From assembly GCF_009664835.1 (NCBI RefSeq), contig NZ_CP045929.1, positions 1-64,000 on the forward strand: a stretch of 64,000 nt of DNA, read 5' to 3'. The notes under the pieces were generated by a model. That model saw only the letters and a program-made list of their open reading frames with translations. It did no database searches and had not been told where the DNA came from. A program made the position numbers and the translations under genes. The stretch comes from Allosaccharopolyspora coralli (GTDB lineage: Bacteria > Actinomycetota > Actinomycetes > Mycobacteriales > Pseudonocardiaceae). Numbering within the stretch: the stretch's first letter is position 1; each line of letters starts with the position of its first letter. This document shows positions 24,372-32,380 of this stretch, in pieces.

Positions 24372-24750
24372 CAGTTCGATGGTGTGGCAGCCAACCGCGC
24401 AGGTGACGGCGCCGATTTCCGCTGAACGGGAGATGTGAAGTGTTCGACCCTCGGCGCGGCGAGCTAGTTCGCGGACCGTGCCGAGGGCCGTGGCGGTGCC
24501 GCACCGCGTGCACCACCGCCACGGCCGTGAGTGTCCGCGCGCATTGCGCTGCACCGAGACACACTGCGTCGTCCGGTCCCCGCCGGCTACGCAGGCCGGC
24601 CACCGGCGGGTTCTCACCTCGTGGCCGGCGAGGACAGCGTCGACGTGCTGGAGAGTCCCTGCCTGACGTCGACGATCCCGCAGCCGGCCGCGAGGGGTGG
24701 TTCCGCGACGGAACCACCAACGCAGGCCCGTCCGCGCAGACTCGTGGTGC
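24372..24750. other. Intergenic region between IclR and CwsA-like genes
   Basis: No gene is supported in these 379 bases. It holds a 13-bp hairpin (24486-24498 with 24514-24526), a structured repeat at 24587-24725 described separately, and a compact hairpin GGTGGTTCCG/CGGAACCACC (24696-24718) that could terminate the CwsA-like transcript. Confidence 0.6.
24587..24725 (-). repeat. Structured intergenic repeat, copy A
   Basis: Read on the minus strand it shares ordered blocks with copy B: GCGGAACC, CTGCGGGATCG, CGCTGTCCTCGC, TGAGAACCCGC and CTGCGTA. A 12-bp stem (24617-24628 with 24684-24695, one wobble) encloses the conserved loop blocks, but its sequence differs from copy B's stem. Confidence 0.65.
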
Positions 24751-25392
24751 TCACGCTTCCCGGTCGGAGCCCAGGCGGGAGGTGCCCGCATCCGTGTGCG
24801 TCGGCCCCACCCCGTTCGTCGAGCTCGCGTGACGCCCACCGTCGGCGTCGTGGCTCGGGAACCGGTCCTCTTCGGCGTCCGCGGGCAGTGGGTACTCCTC
24901 AGGGCGGCGGGACAGCGCCACCGCCGCGACCGCGGCCAGCGCCGCGAGAACCAGCAGCACCCACGGCCACTTCCGGCGCTTCGCCGGTGTGGGGTCGATC
25001 CGGGACGCGAGTTCCTTGCGGACAGTGTCGGCGTTGTCCGCGAGCTGCTGACGCGACTTCGCCCGCTTCTTGCGGCCCTTCGCGGCCTTCTTCTCCCACT
25101 CCTTGCGGGACTTGGCCGCCTTCTTCTCCCACTCCTTGCGTGCCTTCGCGGTCTTCTTCGCCAGCTGCTTGCGGGACATGCCGGTCGTCCGCTGCGCCAG
25201 TCGTTCCTGCAGGTCGTCGGTGTCGACCCCGTGGTGGGCGAGCTCCTGTTCGGCCCTGGCCACAGCCTGCTTGGAGACCTCGCGGCCCACCTTCCCTGCC
25301 TGGGTCGCGCCCTTGCGGGCCTCGCGTACCCCGGTGCCCACGGCCTTGCCGACCGACTCGCCGGCTCGCGACATGGCCTTCACCTCGTCCAT
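24751..25392 (-). CDS. cwsA: CwsA-like single-pass membrane protein
   Basis: Protein of 213 residues with a Lys/Ala-rich helical N-terminal part containing near-repeats of RKEWEKKAAK (about residues 80-115), a transmembrane segment WPWVLLVLAALAAVAAVAL near residue 150 and a short extracytoplasmic tail. Architecture and position before ppiA match mycobacterial CwsA (Rv0008c), which works with CrgA in division and cell-wall synthesis; sequence similarity itself is weak. GAGGAGG precedes the ATG at 25392. Lys repeats suggest coiled-coil or nucleic-acid/membrane interaction (inference). Confidence 0.7.
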   Translation of the reverse strand: MDEVKAMSRAGESVGKAVGTGVREARKGATQAGKVGREVSKQAVARAEQELAHHGVDTDDLQERLAQRTTGMSRKQLAKKTAKARKEWEKKAAKSRKEWEKKAAKGRKKRAKSRQQLADNADTVRKELASRIDPTPAKRRKWPWVLLVLAALAAVAAVALSRRPEEYPLPADAEEDRFPSHDADGGRHASSTNGVGPTHTDAGTSRLGSDREA

Positions 25393-25551
25393 CGTCTGCC
25401 TCCTCGGCCGGTCGTCCGGCCCTTGTTCTCCTTCGACGGCGTCCCCTCCGACAGTTACCAGAATCGAAGTACGGACGCGTCCTACGTGACGATCACCCCC
25501 AATACTGCACCCTGGACGCACCATCGCGCTCATTGATGGCAGGATGGTCGA

Positions 25552-26106
25552 GTGGCTGAAGAGAACGGATCGCTCGTCGGAACGAACGTGACCGCGACTC
25601 TGCACACCTCGCAGGGCGACATCCGAATCACGTTGTTCCCGAACCAAGCGCCCAAGACCGTCGACAACTTCGTCGGCCTCGCCGAAGGCACCAAGGACTA
25701 CAGTTCGCCGAACGCCCGAGGTGAGCGTTCGGGGCCGTTCTACGACGGCGTCATTTTTCACCGGGTCATCGAGGGATTCATGATCCAGACGGGTGACCCG
25801 ACGGGCACCGGCCGGGGCGGCCCGGGCTACCAGTTCGGCGACGAGTTCCACCCCGAGCTGCAGTTCAATCGCCCGTACCTGCTGGCGATGGCCAACGCGG
25901 GGCCCGGTACCAACGGCTCGCAGTTCTTCGTCACCGTGGGTGCGACGAGCTGGTTGAACTACAAGCACACGATTTTCGGCGAGGTCTCCGACCAGGAGTC
26001 CCGCGACGTGGTCGACACCATCGCCGCGACCGCGACGGGTCAGGGTGACCGTCCGGTCAACGACATCGTGATCGAGAAGGTCACCGTGGAGCGCGACGGG
26101 GCCTGA
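25552..26106 (+). CDS. ppiA: Peptidyl-prolyl cis-trans isomerase (cyclophilin)
   Basis: Cytosolic cyclophilin of 184 residues that speeds proline isomerisation. Signature residues: catalytic Arg and Phe in FHRVIEGFMIQTGDPTG, LAMANAGPGTNGSQFFVT and the Trp-loop WLNYKHTIFGEV. No signal peptide. The GTG at 25552 is preceded by GGCAGGATGG. The rhomboid gene begins 1 base after the stop, so co-translation is likely. Confidence 0.97.
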   Translation: MAEENGSLVGTNVTATLHTSQGDIRITLFPNQAPKTVDNFVGLAEGTKDYSSPNARGERSGPFYDGVIFHRVIEGFMIQTGDPTGTGRGGPGYQFGDEFHPELQFNRPYLLAMANAGPGTNGSQFFVTVGATSWLNYKHTIFGEVSDQESRDVVDTIAATATGQGDRPVNDIVIEKVTVERDGA

Positions 26107-26107
26107 G

Positions 26108-27037
26108 GTGTCCGATCAGACCGGCCCGACCAGCGGTGCAGAGGGCGCCCCGCCGCCGCAGATGCCGGCGTGCGTGCGGCACCCGGACCGGCCGACGGGG
26201 CTGCGCTGCACTCGCTGTCACCGTCCGGCCTGCCCGGAATGCCTGCGTGACGCCTCGGTCGGTCAACACTGCGTCGACTGCGTCGCCGAGGCGAAACGCA
26301 CCACCCGCGAGCCCGTGACGGTCGCCGGCGCGAGGGTGTCGACGACACCGGTCGTGGTCCCGGCCCTGATCGGCCTCAACGTGCTCGTCTACGTCGTCAC
26401 GGCGGCGTTGGCGGGCAACCTGATGCAGAACACGGGTTCGGGGTTCTTCCAGTCGTGGACCCTGGTGCCGATGTACACCGCCGACGGCGACTGGTGGCGG
26501 ATCCTGACCTCGGGTTTCCTGCACATCGGTGCGGTGCACCTGCTGATGAACATGCTGGCGCTGTGGGTGCTCGGCCGCGACCTCGAGGTCGTCTTCGGGT
26601 GGCTGCGGTTCATCGCCGTGTACCTGTTGTCACTGCTCGGCGGCAGCGCTGCGGTGTTCTTGATGGGCGACATGGCGCAACCCGTGGCCGGTGCCTCCGG
26701 CGCGGTGTACGGCTTGATGGGTGCGATCGCGGTGGCCGCGGTCCGGCTGAAGCTGAACCTGCGGCCGATCCTGGTCGTCATCGCGGTGAACGTGATCATC
26801 AGCGTCACCATCCCGGGCATCTCGCTGCTCGGACACCTCGGCGGCATCGTCGTCGGTGCGCTCACCAGCGCGGCGTTGCTCTACGCGCCAGCGAAACGGC
26901 GCACCACATGGCAGCTCACGGCCCTGCTCGGGGTATTCGTGTTGATCGCCGCCCTGTTCGTCACCCGTGATCTGCAGCTTGCCGACCTGGTCTGTCGAAT
27001 GACGGCCAACGGCCGTGCGTGCGGCGTGCTCGGGTGA
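26108..27037 (+). CDS. Rhomboid-family intramembrane serine protease with N-terminal zinc finger
   Basis: Intramembrane protease of 309 residues. Residues about 22-62 form a B-box-type zinc-binding region (CVRHPDRPTG, RCTRCHRPACPEC, QHCVDC). Six or seven membrane segments follow. The catalytic dyad is Ser197 in GASGAVYG and His243 in GHLGG; the HxxxN-type oxyanion element is visible in HLLMNMLALWVLG. It is coupled to ppiA. Substrates unknown. Confidence 0.95.
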   Translation: MSDQTGPTSGAEGAPPPQMPACVRHPDRPTGLRCTRCHRPACPECLRDASVGQHCVDCVAEAKRTTREPVTVAGARVSTTPVVVPALIGLNVLVYVVTAALAGNLMQNTGSGFFQSWTLVPMYTADGDWWRILTSGFLHIGAVHLLMNMLALWVLGRDLEVVFGWLRFIAVYLLSLLGGSAAVFLMGDMAQPVAGASGAVYGLMGAIAVAAVRLKLNLRPILVVIAVNVIISVTIPGISLLGHLGGIVVGALTSAALLYAPAKRRTTWQLTALLGVFVLIAALFVTRDLQLADLVCRMTANGRACGVLG

Positions 27038-27040
27038 GGG

Positions 27041-27478
27041 TCACACCGCCGCCGCTCGGATGCGTTTGAGTTCGACCACGACGTCTCGCGGCTCCTCTCC
27101 GAGGTCGAACCGGCCGAGAATGATCAAGCCGCCGGGCTGGTCCTCTTCGGGAACGTCGATCTCCAGCAGTTCGACACTTCGGCCGAGGCGTTCGGTGCGT
27201 CGGACCCGTACGTCGACGTCGGACCACGGCCACTGCTGCTCACCGGTGAGGCCGCGCACGGCGACGCCGTCGGAGTCGGCGGCGAGACGCGGTCGAGCGT
27301 GGACGAGGTACGCAGACACGGCGGCGAGGCACACGGTGAGCAGACCGACGAACACCGCGTCGGTCGCGGTCGTGGTGATCCACCACCACACGGCGGCGGC
27401 GGCCGTGAGCACGAAGCCCGTCACGATCAGGCCCAGTGGGGTGGACCAGCGGCGCGGAGTATCGATCTCGGCTGTCAC
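27041..27478 (-). CDS. PH-domain membrane protein (Rv0010c-like)
   Basis: 145-residue protein with two N-terminal hydrophobic segments (TPLGLIVTGFVLTAAAAVWWW and VGLLTVCLAAVSAYLV) and a C-terminal bacterial PH-like domain with GVAVRGLTGEQQWPWSDVDV. Its place between the rhomboid and crgA genes matches Rv0010c. Function unknown. Start at GTG 27478; stops 3 bases from the convergent rhomboid gene. Confidence 0.85.
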   Translation of the reverse strand: MTAEIDTPRRWSTPLGLIVTGFVLTAAAAVWWWITTTATDAVFVGLLTVCLAAVSAYLVHARPRLAADSDGVAVRGLTGEQQWPWSDVDVRVRRTERLGRSVELLEIDVPEEDQPGGLIILGRFDLGEEPRDVVVELKRIRAAAV

Positions 27479-27518
27479 GGCCCCAGTGTGACGGACGTGT
27501 GCTCAAGCGCTACTCAAG

Positions 27519-27545
27519 TTGTCCACAGGAGTTGTCCCCATTGGG
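27519..27545 (+). promoter_or_regulatory. Perfect DnaA box and hairpin near the PH-protein gene
   Basis: TTGTCCACA at 27519-27527 is an exact DnaA box; TTGTCCCCA at 27532-27540 is an 8 of 9 match, and TCCCC/GGGGA arms around it form a small inverted repeat. It lies in the crgA-PH gene spacer. Confidence 0.6.
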
Positions 27546-27611
27546 GATGACTTACACCCGTGTTGTTCGAAAACCGAACGTCAAGATCCGGTCAGGGCAA
27601 TCCGGTACGGC

Positions 27612-27878
27612 TCAGCGCCACCGCATGGTCATGAGCAGGCCGATGATCATGAAAGCGAAGCCGACCGCGAAGTTCCAGGCGCCCAGGTCCGACATGAAGG
27701 GGATCCGCTCTCCGGCCAGGTAGTTCACGACCAACCACAACAGGCCTACCAGCATCATGCCGAGCATCACGGTCACGTACGCCGGATGCGACGGGCCGAG
27801 GTGCTTCGCCTGCACCGGGGTGCGGCGGTCGAGCGGCGCGGCGGAGTTGTCCTTCTTGCGGACCTTGGACTTCGGCAT
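27612..27878 (-). CDS. crgA: Cell division protein CrgA
   Basis: Small septal membrane protein of 88 residues with a Lys-rich cytoplasmic start (MPKSKVRKKD) and two transmembrane helices, VTVMLGMMLVGLLWLVVNYLA and FAVGFAFMIIGLLMTMRW. CrgA recruits FtsI and other division proteins and controls septum timing in actinobacteria. Length and order are typical. The next gene downstream on the same strand is the PH protein. Confidence 0.96.
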   Translation of the reverse strand: MPKSKVRKKDNSAAPLDRRTPVQAKHLGPSHPAYVTVMLGMMLVGLLWLVVNYLAGERIPFMSDLGAWNFAVGFAFMIIGLLMTMRWR

Positions 27879-28133
27879 GGCGTCCTCGCGTGGTGGTGCG
27901 GCCGTCCCGGGCCTCGAACCCGGAGCCGACCGCGTGATCGAGCTGTTCGTCTCAACGAGATCCGGCCGGGGCGGACCATGCAGGCCCAGCGCCGTCGCAG
28001 CCGGTTCTCCTCACCCCACGTTAACGCAATCGGGGCGCCCACCGAACACCCGTGGGTCGCGAGGCGGAAGGTGTTGCCGTCTCGTCACCGACCCCGTGGC
28101 CACCGGCCCGGCATCGCTGCGCACAGCCTCCCG

Positions 28134-28139
28134 TAGGGT
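28134..28139 (+). promoter_or_regulatory. -10 element for leaderless trpG/pabA
   Basis: TAGGGT ends 7 bases before the GTG at 28147, with no ribosome site between, which indicates that the message starts at or near the initiation codon. Confidence 0.5.
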
Positions 28140-28146
28140 GTGGGAC

Positions 28147-28788
28147 GTGCGAGTACTCGTCGTCGACAACTACGACAGCTTCGTCTACAACCTCGTGCAG
28201 TACCTGGCCCAGCTCGGCGCCGACTGCGAGGTGCGCCGCAACGACGTCGTCACCGACGACGACGTCGCGGCCGCCGACGGGGTCCTGCTCAGTCCCGGGC
28301 CGGGCACGCCGGACCGATCCGGCCGGACGATGGACGTCGTCCGGCTGTGCGCACGGACCTCGAAACCGCTGCTCGGGGTGTGCCTCGGGCACCAGGCAGT
28401 CGGCGCGGTTTGGGACGGCGTCGTCGACCGGGCGCCGGAGCTGCTGCACGGCAAGACCAGCGAGATTCTCCACGACGACAGCGGAGTGTTCGCCGGGCTG
28501 CCGCAGCCGTTCGTCGCGACCCGGTACCACTCGCTGATCGTCCGTGCGGACACCGTCCCTGACGAGTTCCTGGTCACCGCACGCAGCGCCGACGGGATCG
28601 TCATGGGCATGCGCCACCGTGAGCTGCCGATCGAGGGCGTGCAGTTCCACCCGGAGTCGGTGCTCACCGACGGGGGCCACCGGCTACTCGCGAACTGGAT
28701 GGCCGCAGGCGGACACCCCGTGCCGGACACGGTCGTCGACGATCTCGAACGTGGCATGCGTCAAGTCGCCGCAGCCGCCCACCGCTGA
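28147..28788 (+). CDS. pabA: Class I glutamine amidotransferase (aminodeoxychorismate/anthranilate synthase component II)
   Basis: Provides ammonia from glutamine for 4-amino-4-deoxychorismate or anthranilate synthesis. 213 residues; N-terminus VRVLVVDNYDSFVYNLV, oxyanion loop LSPGPGTPD, nucleophile Cys79 in GVCLGHQ, and His168/Glu170 in FHPES. Annotated trpG in mycobacteria at the same position; the distinction from PabA cannot be made without the partner. Start GTG 28147 chosen on the N-terminus and the promptly preceding -10. Confidence 0.94.
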   Translation: MRVLVVDNYDSFVYNLVQYLAQLGADCEVRRNDVVTDDDVAAADGVLLSPGPGTPDRSGRTMDVVRLCARTSKPLLGVCLGHQAVGAVWDGVVDRAPELLHGKTSEILHDDSGVFAGLPQPFVATRYHSLIVRADTVPDEFLVTARSADGIVMGMRHRELPIEGVQFHPESVLTDGGHRLLANWMAAGGHPVPDTVVDDLERGMRQVAAAAHR

Positions 28789-28830
28789 CCTTTCTGAGAG
28801 CTCCTAGCAGTAGGTTTGCTCGGTGGGTCG

Positions 28831-28953
28831 GGTGGCGGAACCTCAGCGCCCTGCTCGCTGCGGGATCGATTTCTTGAGTAGCAACCTACGCTGCGACATC
28901 GCTGTCCTCGCGAGCAGGGCGCTGAGAACCCGCGGGTGGTCCGGCTGCGTACG
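28831..28953 (+). repeat. Structured intergenic repeat, copy B
   Basis: A perfect 17-bp stem (28842-28858 with 28910-28926) encloses CTGCGGGATCG (28858-28868) and CGCTGTCCTCGC (28900-28911), the blocks shared with copy A. A second imperfect stem pairs 28810-28820 with 28880-28889 and interleaves with the first, a pseudoknot-like arrangement. It lies between the convergent trpG and pknB genes. Confidence 0.7.
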
Positions 28954-29031
28954 TGGTTCGACAGCGTTCTTGCCGTCTACGCAGACCGGGCCACGGGACC
29001 ACCCACGACGCGAAACGACCCCGCACGTCCT

Positions 29032-31011
29032 CTAGTTGGGGAACGGGAACAGGCCGCCGTCGTCGTCGTCCTCCGGCGACGTCGTGCTGCTCCCGGCGTC
29101 GAGCGAGCCGATGAACAACGTGATCGACTGGTTCTTCGAGATCGGCGAGCCCTCGGTGGGCTGGCTCTCGACCACCTTGTTGATCATGGTGAAGTCGTCG
29201 ACCGGACGCTTCGTGGTCGAGATCTGACCGTTCCAGCCCGCCTGCCGCAGCGCCTGCTGGGCCTGCCGCTCGTTCATACCCCGCACCGACGGCATCGTGA
29301 TCTGTTCGCCGTTGGAGACGGTCAGCTTGATCGGCGAGCCGGGTCGCACGGTCGTGCCGCTCGTGGGGTTCTGCTCCAGCACCGTGTTCGCGGGCTCCGT
29401 GGAGTCGGTCTCCTCACGGTTCACGGTGAACCCGGCGCCCTCCAGCGTCGCCTTCGCAGCGTCGAAGGGCTGGTCGGTGACGTCGGGGACCGAAACCTCC
29501 CGCACCGGGATCCCGAGAGTGACCACGATCGTCGTGCCCTCCTCGGCGGTGCCTTCGGCGCTCTGCGCGACGATCTTGCCGATCTCGTTCTGGTTCTCGG
29601 TCTCCTGGTCCTTGGTGACCGGGCTGAGCTCCAGGCCGACGTCGCGCAGCAGCGAGTCCGCCTCCTCCACGGTCTTGCCGCTCAGGTCGGGAACCTGAAT
29701 CTGGCGCGGACCGCTGCCGACACAGAGGTTGATCGGCTGGGTCTTCGGGATGAGCGTGCCGCCCTGCGGGTCCTGCTGCACGACCCGGCCCGACTGTTCC
29801 TTGGTGGAGGGGCACTGGTTCCACTGCGGGACGTTCCAGCCTTCGTTGTTGACCTTGAGCGTGGCCGCCTGCTCGGTCATGTTCATGAAGTTCGGCACCG
29901 GCAGCCGCTCGGCTTCGTCGGCGCCGCTGAACATGAGACTCGCCGCCCACGCCACCAACGCGAACGCACCCACGCACAGCAACGTGACCAGGGCGATCAT
30001 GCCGTTCTTGCGGCGCTTGCGTTTGCGCTCCTGCTCGTAGGCGTAGTCCTCCTCCGAGTCGGCGAGCGCGTCCGGACGGTGCCTGCCCGGCACGACCTCG
30101 GTCGCGGCGGCGGGCGCGGCCATCATCGAGGTCCGCTCCTCCTCCGACATGACCAGCGGCGCCTTCGGACGTTGCCCGGACAGCACCCGTACCAGGTCGG
30201 AGCGCATCTCGGCCGTCGACTGGTAGCGGTTCGCCGGATTCTTGCTCAACGCCTTGAGCACCACCGCGTCCAGCGACGCCGGAACCTGCGCGTTGAGGTC
30301 GGACGGCTTGCGCGGGTCCTCTCGGACGTGCTGGTAGGCGACCGCCACCGGCGAGTCCCCCGTGAACGGCGGCTCCCCGGTGAGCAGTTCGAACAGCACA
30401 CAGCCCGCCGCGTACACGTCGCTGCGACCATCCACCGACTCACCGCGTGCCTGCTCCGGCGAGAGGTACTGGGCGGTGCCGATGACCGCCGCCGTCTGGG
30501 TCACCGCGGCCTGGCCGTCGGCCAACGCGCGGGCGATGCCGAAGTCCATCACCTTCACCGCACCGGAGCGGGTGATCATGATGTTCGCCGGCTTGACGTC
30601 GCGGTGCACGATGCCGTGCCGGTGACTGAAGTCCAGCGCAGCGGAGGCGTCGGCCATGACCTCCATCGCGCGGCGCGGCGGCAGCGGACCCTCGGACTTG
30701 ACGATGTCGCGCAGGGTCCGGCCGTCCACGTACTCCATGACGATGTACGGGAGCGTGGCACCGTCGACGTCGGTCTCACCGGTGTCGTAGACGGCCACGA
30801 TGGCCGGGTGGTTGAGTGCGGCGGCGTTCTGCGCTTCCCGGCGGAACCGGAGCTGGAACGTCGGGTCGCTGGCGAGGTCGGCGCGCAGCACCTTCACGGC
30901 CACGTCTCGGCCCAGGCGCACGTCGCGGCCGCGGTGGACCTCCGACATCCCGCCGTAACCGAGCGTGTCGCCGATCTCGTAGCGGTTGGAGAGTAGTCGC
31001 GGAGAGCTCAT
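29032..31011 (-). CDS. pknB: Serine/threonine protein kinase PknB with PASTA repeats
   Basis: Transmembrane sensor kinase of 659 residues. The kinase domain (about 10-275) has the Gly-loop LGYGGMSEVHRG, catalytic Lys in AVKVL, HRDVKPANI and DFG (VMDFGIA). A basic juxtamembrane stretch KRKRRKNG leads into a single helix (MIALVTLLCVGAFALVAWAA) near 340-360. Four PASTA units follow (PNFMNMTEQ, VPDLSGKTVEEAD, VPDVTDQPFDAAK, MPSVRGMNERQAQ), which bind muropeptides or lipid II. It is the last gene of the minus-strand cluster with pknA, pbpA, rodA, pstP, fhaB. Confidence 0.98.
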   Translation of the reverse strand: MSSPRLLSNRYEIGDTLGYGGMSEVHRGRDVRLGRDVAVKVLRADLASDPTFQLRFRREAQNAAALNHPAIVAVYDTGETDVDGATLPYIVMEYVDGRTLRDIVKSEGPLPPRRAMEVMADASAALDFSHRHGIVHRDVKPANIMITRSGAVKVMDFGIARALADGQAAVTQTAAVIGTAQYLSPEQARGESVDGRSDVYAAGCVLFELLTGEPPFTGDSPVAVAYQHVREDPRKPSDLNAQVPASLDAVVLKALSKNPANRYQSTAEMRSDLVRVLSGQRPKAPLVMSEEERTSMMAAPAAATEVVPGRHRPDALADSEEDYAYEQERKRKRRKNGMIALVTLLCVGAFALVAWAASLMFSGADEAERLPVPNFMNMTEQAATLKVNNEGWNVPQWNQCPSTKEQSGRVVQQDPQGGTLIPKTQPINLCVGSGPRQIQVPDLSGKTVEEADSLLRDVGLELSPVTKDQETENQNEIGKIVAQSAEGTAEEGTTIVVTLGIPVREVSVPDVTDQPFDAAKATLEGAGFTVNREETDSTEPANTVLEQNPTSGTTVRPGSPIKLTVSNGEQITMPSVRGMNERQAQQALRQAGWNGQISTTKRPVDDFTMINKVVESQPTEGSPISKNQSITLFIGSLDAGSSTTSPEDDDDGGLFPFPN

Positions 31012-31048
31012 CGATGCGTCGTCCCGATCCTCGTCAACGGTCGTCCCA

Positions 31049-32380
31049 TCATGCTGACGCGCCCTCCCGTGACATCAGCCGTTGCTCGGCAGCTGCTGGA
31101 AGTGCGGTCCCCCCGACTTCGGTGTCCCGTGTGGTGGTGCTGGTGGTCGTTGGGTCCATATCCAAGCGGATGAGAGCCCCCTCGGACGCGGCGGGTCCCT
31201 CCGCGACCACCAGGGTGGTGGTCCGCTCGGACGTGGTCGTTCCGGGGGCCGGAGCGCTGCTGACGAACACTTGCCACAACACCCAGGCTCCCACTGCCGC
31301 CACGACGACCAGCGCCGCGACGACCAGCCCGATCCACAACCCGATCCGGCTGCGTGGGCGCGGCGCCGGATACGGGGGGATCACCCCGGGAGGCAACGTG
31401 CCCGCGACCTGGTGCATTCCGGTCGTGGGGCCGGGTGTGACAGCGCTCGCGTGCGCGAGCTGCTGCGGAATCGGGTGTGAACCCGTGTGGTGCCGTTCCG
31501 GCCGAGGCTGTTGCGGCACCAACGCCGCTGGCGCGGGCAGCGGCAGGCCCGAGCGCACGGTGGTGACCGCCTGCGCGAACTCGCCCCCGGTCGCGTAGCG
31601 GCGACGCGGATCCTTCACGAGTGTGGCCTCGACCACGGCGCGTGCCGCGGGCGGCACGTCCGCGTGCAGCGGTGGCGGTGCGTCGCGGATGTGCATCATC
31701 GCCACGGTCACCGCGTTGTCCGACAGAAACGGCCGGTGTCCCTGCAGGCACTCCCAGCCGACCACGGCCAGCGAGTACACGTCGCTGGACGGGGTCGCGT
31801 CCCCGCCGAGAGCCTGCTCGGGGGCGATGTAGTGCGCGGTGCCCATCACCATGCCGGAGCGGGTCACCGGTGCTGCGTCGGCGGCCTTGGCGATCCCGAA
31901 ATCGGTGAGTTTCACCTTGCCGGTCGCGGTGACCAGGATGTTTCCCGGCTTGACGTCCCGGTGGACCAGGCCGCGTTCGTGCGCTGCCTGCAACGCGTGG
32001 CCGGCCTGTTCGAGCATGTCCAGCACGCGGTCGGCGTGCATCCGGCGTTCCCTGGCCAGGATCCCGGCGAGCGGCTCGCCCTCGACGAGCTCCATCACCA
32101 GGTAGGCGGTGTCCTTCGGCCCGTCCGGCACGGCAGCCGTCTCGCCGTAGTCGTGCACGGCGGCGATACCGGGGTGGTTCAGTGAGGCCGTGGTGCGCGC
32201 CTCGGTGCGGAACCGGTGCAGGAACTCGGCGTCGCCGCACAGCTCGGGCTTGAGCACCTTGACCGCGACCGTGCGATCGAGCCGCACGTCGGTGGCCTCC
32301 CACACCTCGCCCATGCCACCGACGGCGATACGCCGCCCGAGGTGGTACCGCTCGGCGAGGAGTTGGCCCGTGGTCAGCAC
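31049..32380 (-). CDS. pknA: Serine/threonine protein kinase PknA
   Basis: Membrane-anchored kinase of 443 residues, no PASTA repeats. Kinase domain 1-270 with RIAVGGMGEVWEA, AVKVL, HRDVKPGNI and DFG (LTDFGIA). A Pro-rich stretch precedes the transmembrane segment IGLWIGLVVAALVVVAAVGA near 335-355 and a short external tail. The GTG at 32380 abuts the pbpA stop codon with no gap (TGAGTG), indicating coupling. PknA acts on division and wall-synthesis proteins. Confidence 0.97.
   Translation of the reverse strand: MLTTGQLLAERYHLGRRIAVGGMGEVWEATDVRLDRTVAVKVLKPELCGDAEFLHRFRTEARTTASLNHPGIAAVHDYGETAAVPDGPKDTAYLVMELVEGEPLAGILARERRMHADRVLDMLEQAGHALQAAHERGLVHRDVKPGNILVTATGKVKLTDFGIAKAADAAPVTRSGMVMGTAHYIAPEQALGGDATPSSDVYSLAVVGWECLQGHRPFLSDNAVTVAMMHIRDAPPPLHADVPPAARAVVEATLVKDPRRRYATGGEFAQAVTTVRSGLPLPAPAALVPQQPRPERHHTGSHPIPQQLAHASAVTPGPTTGMHQVAGTLPPGVIPPYPAPRPRSRIGLWIGLVVAALVVVAAVGAWVLWQVFVSSAPAPGTTTSERTTTLVVAEGPAASEGALIRLDMDPTTTSTTTRDTEVGGTALPAAAEQRLMSREGASA

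Noticed and set aside
28936-30996. A 686-residue plus-strand open frame
   Set aside because: Antisense of pknB; composition typical of a shadow frame.
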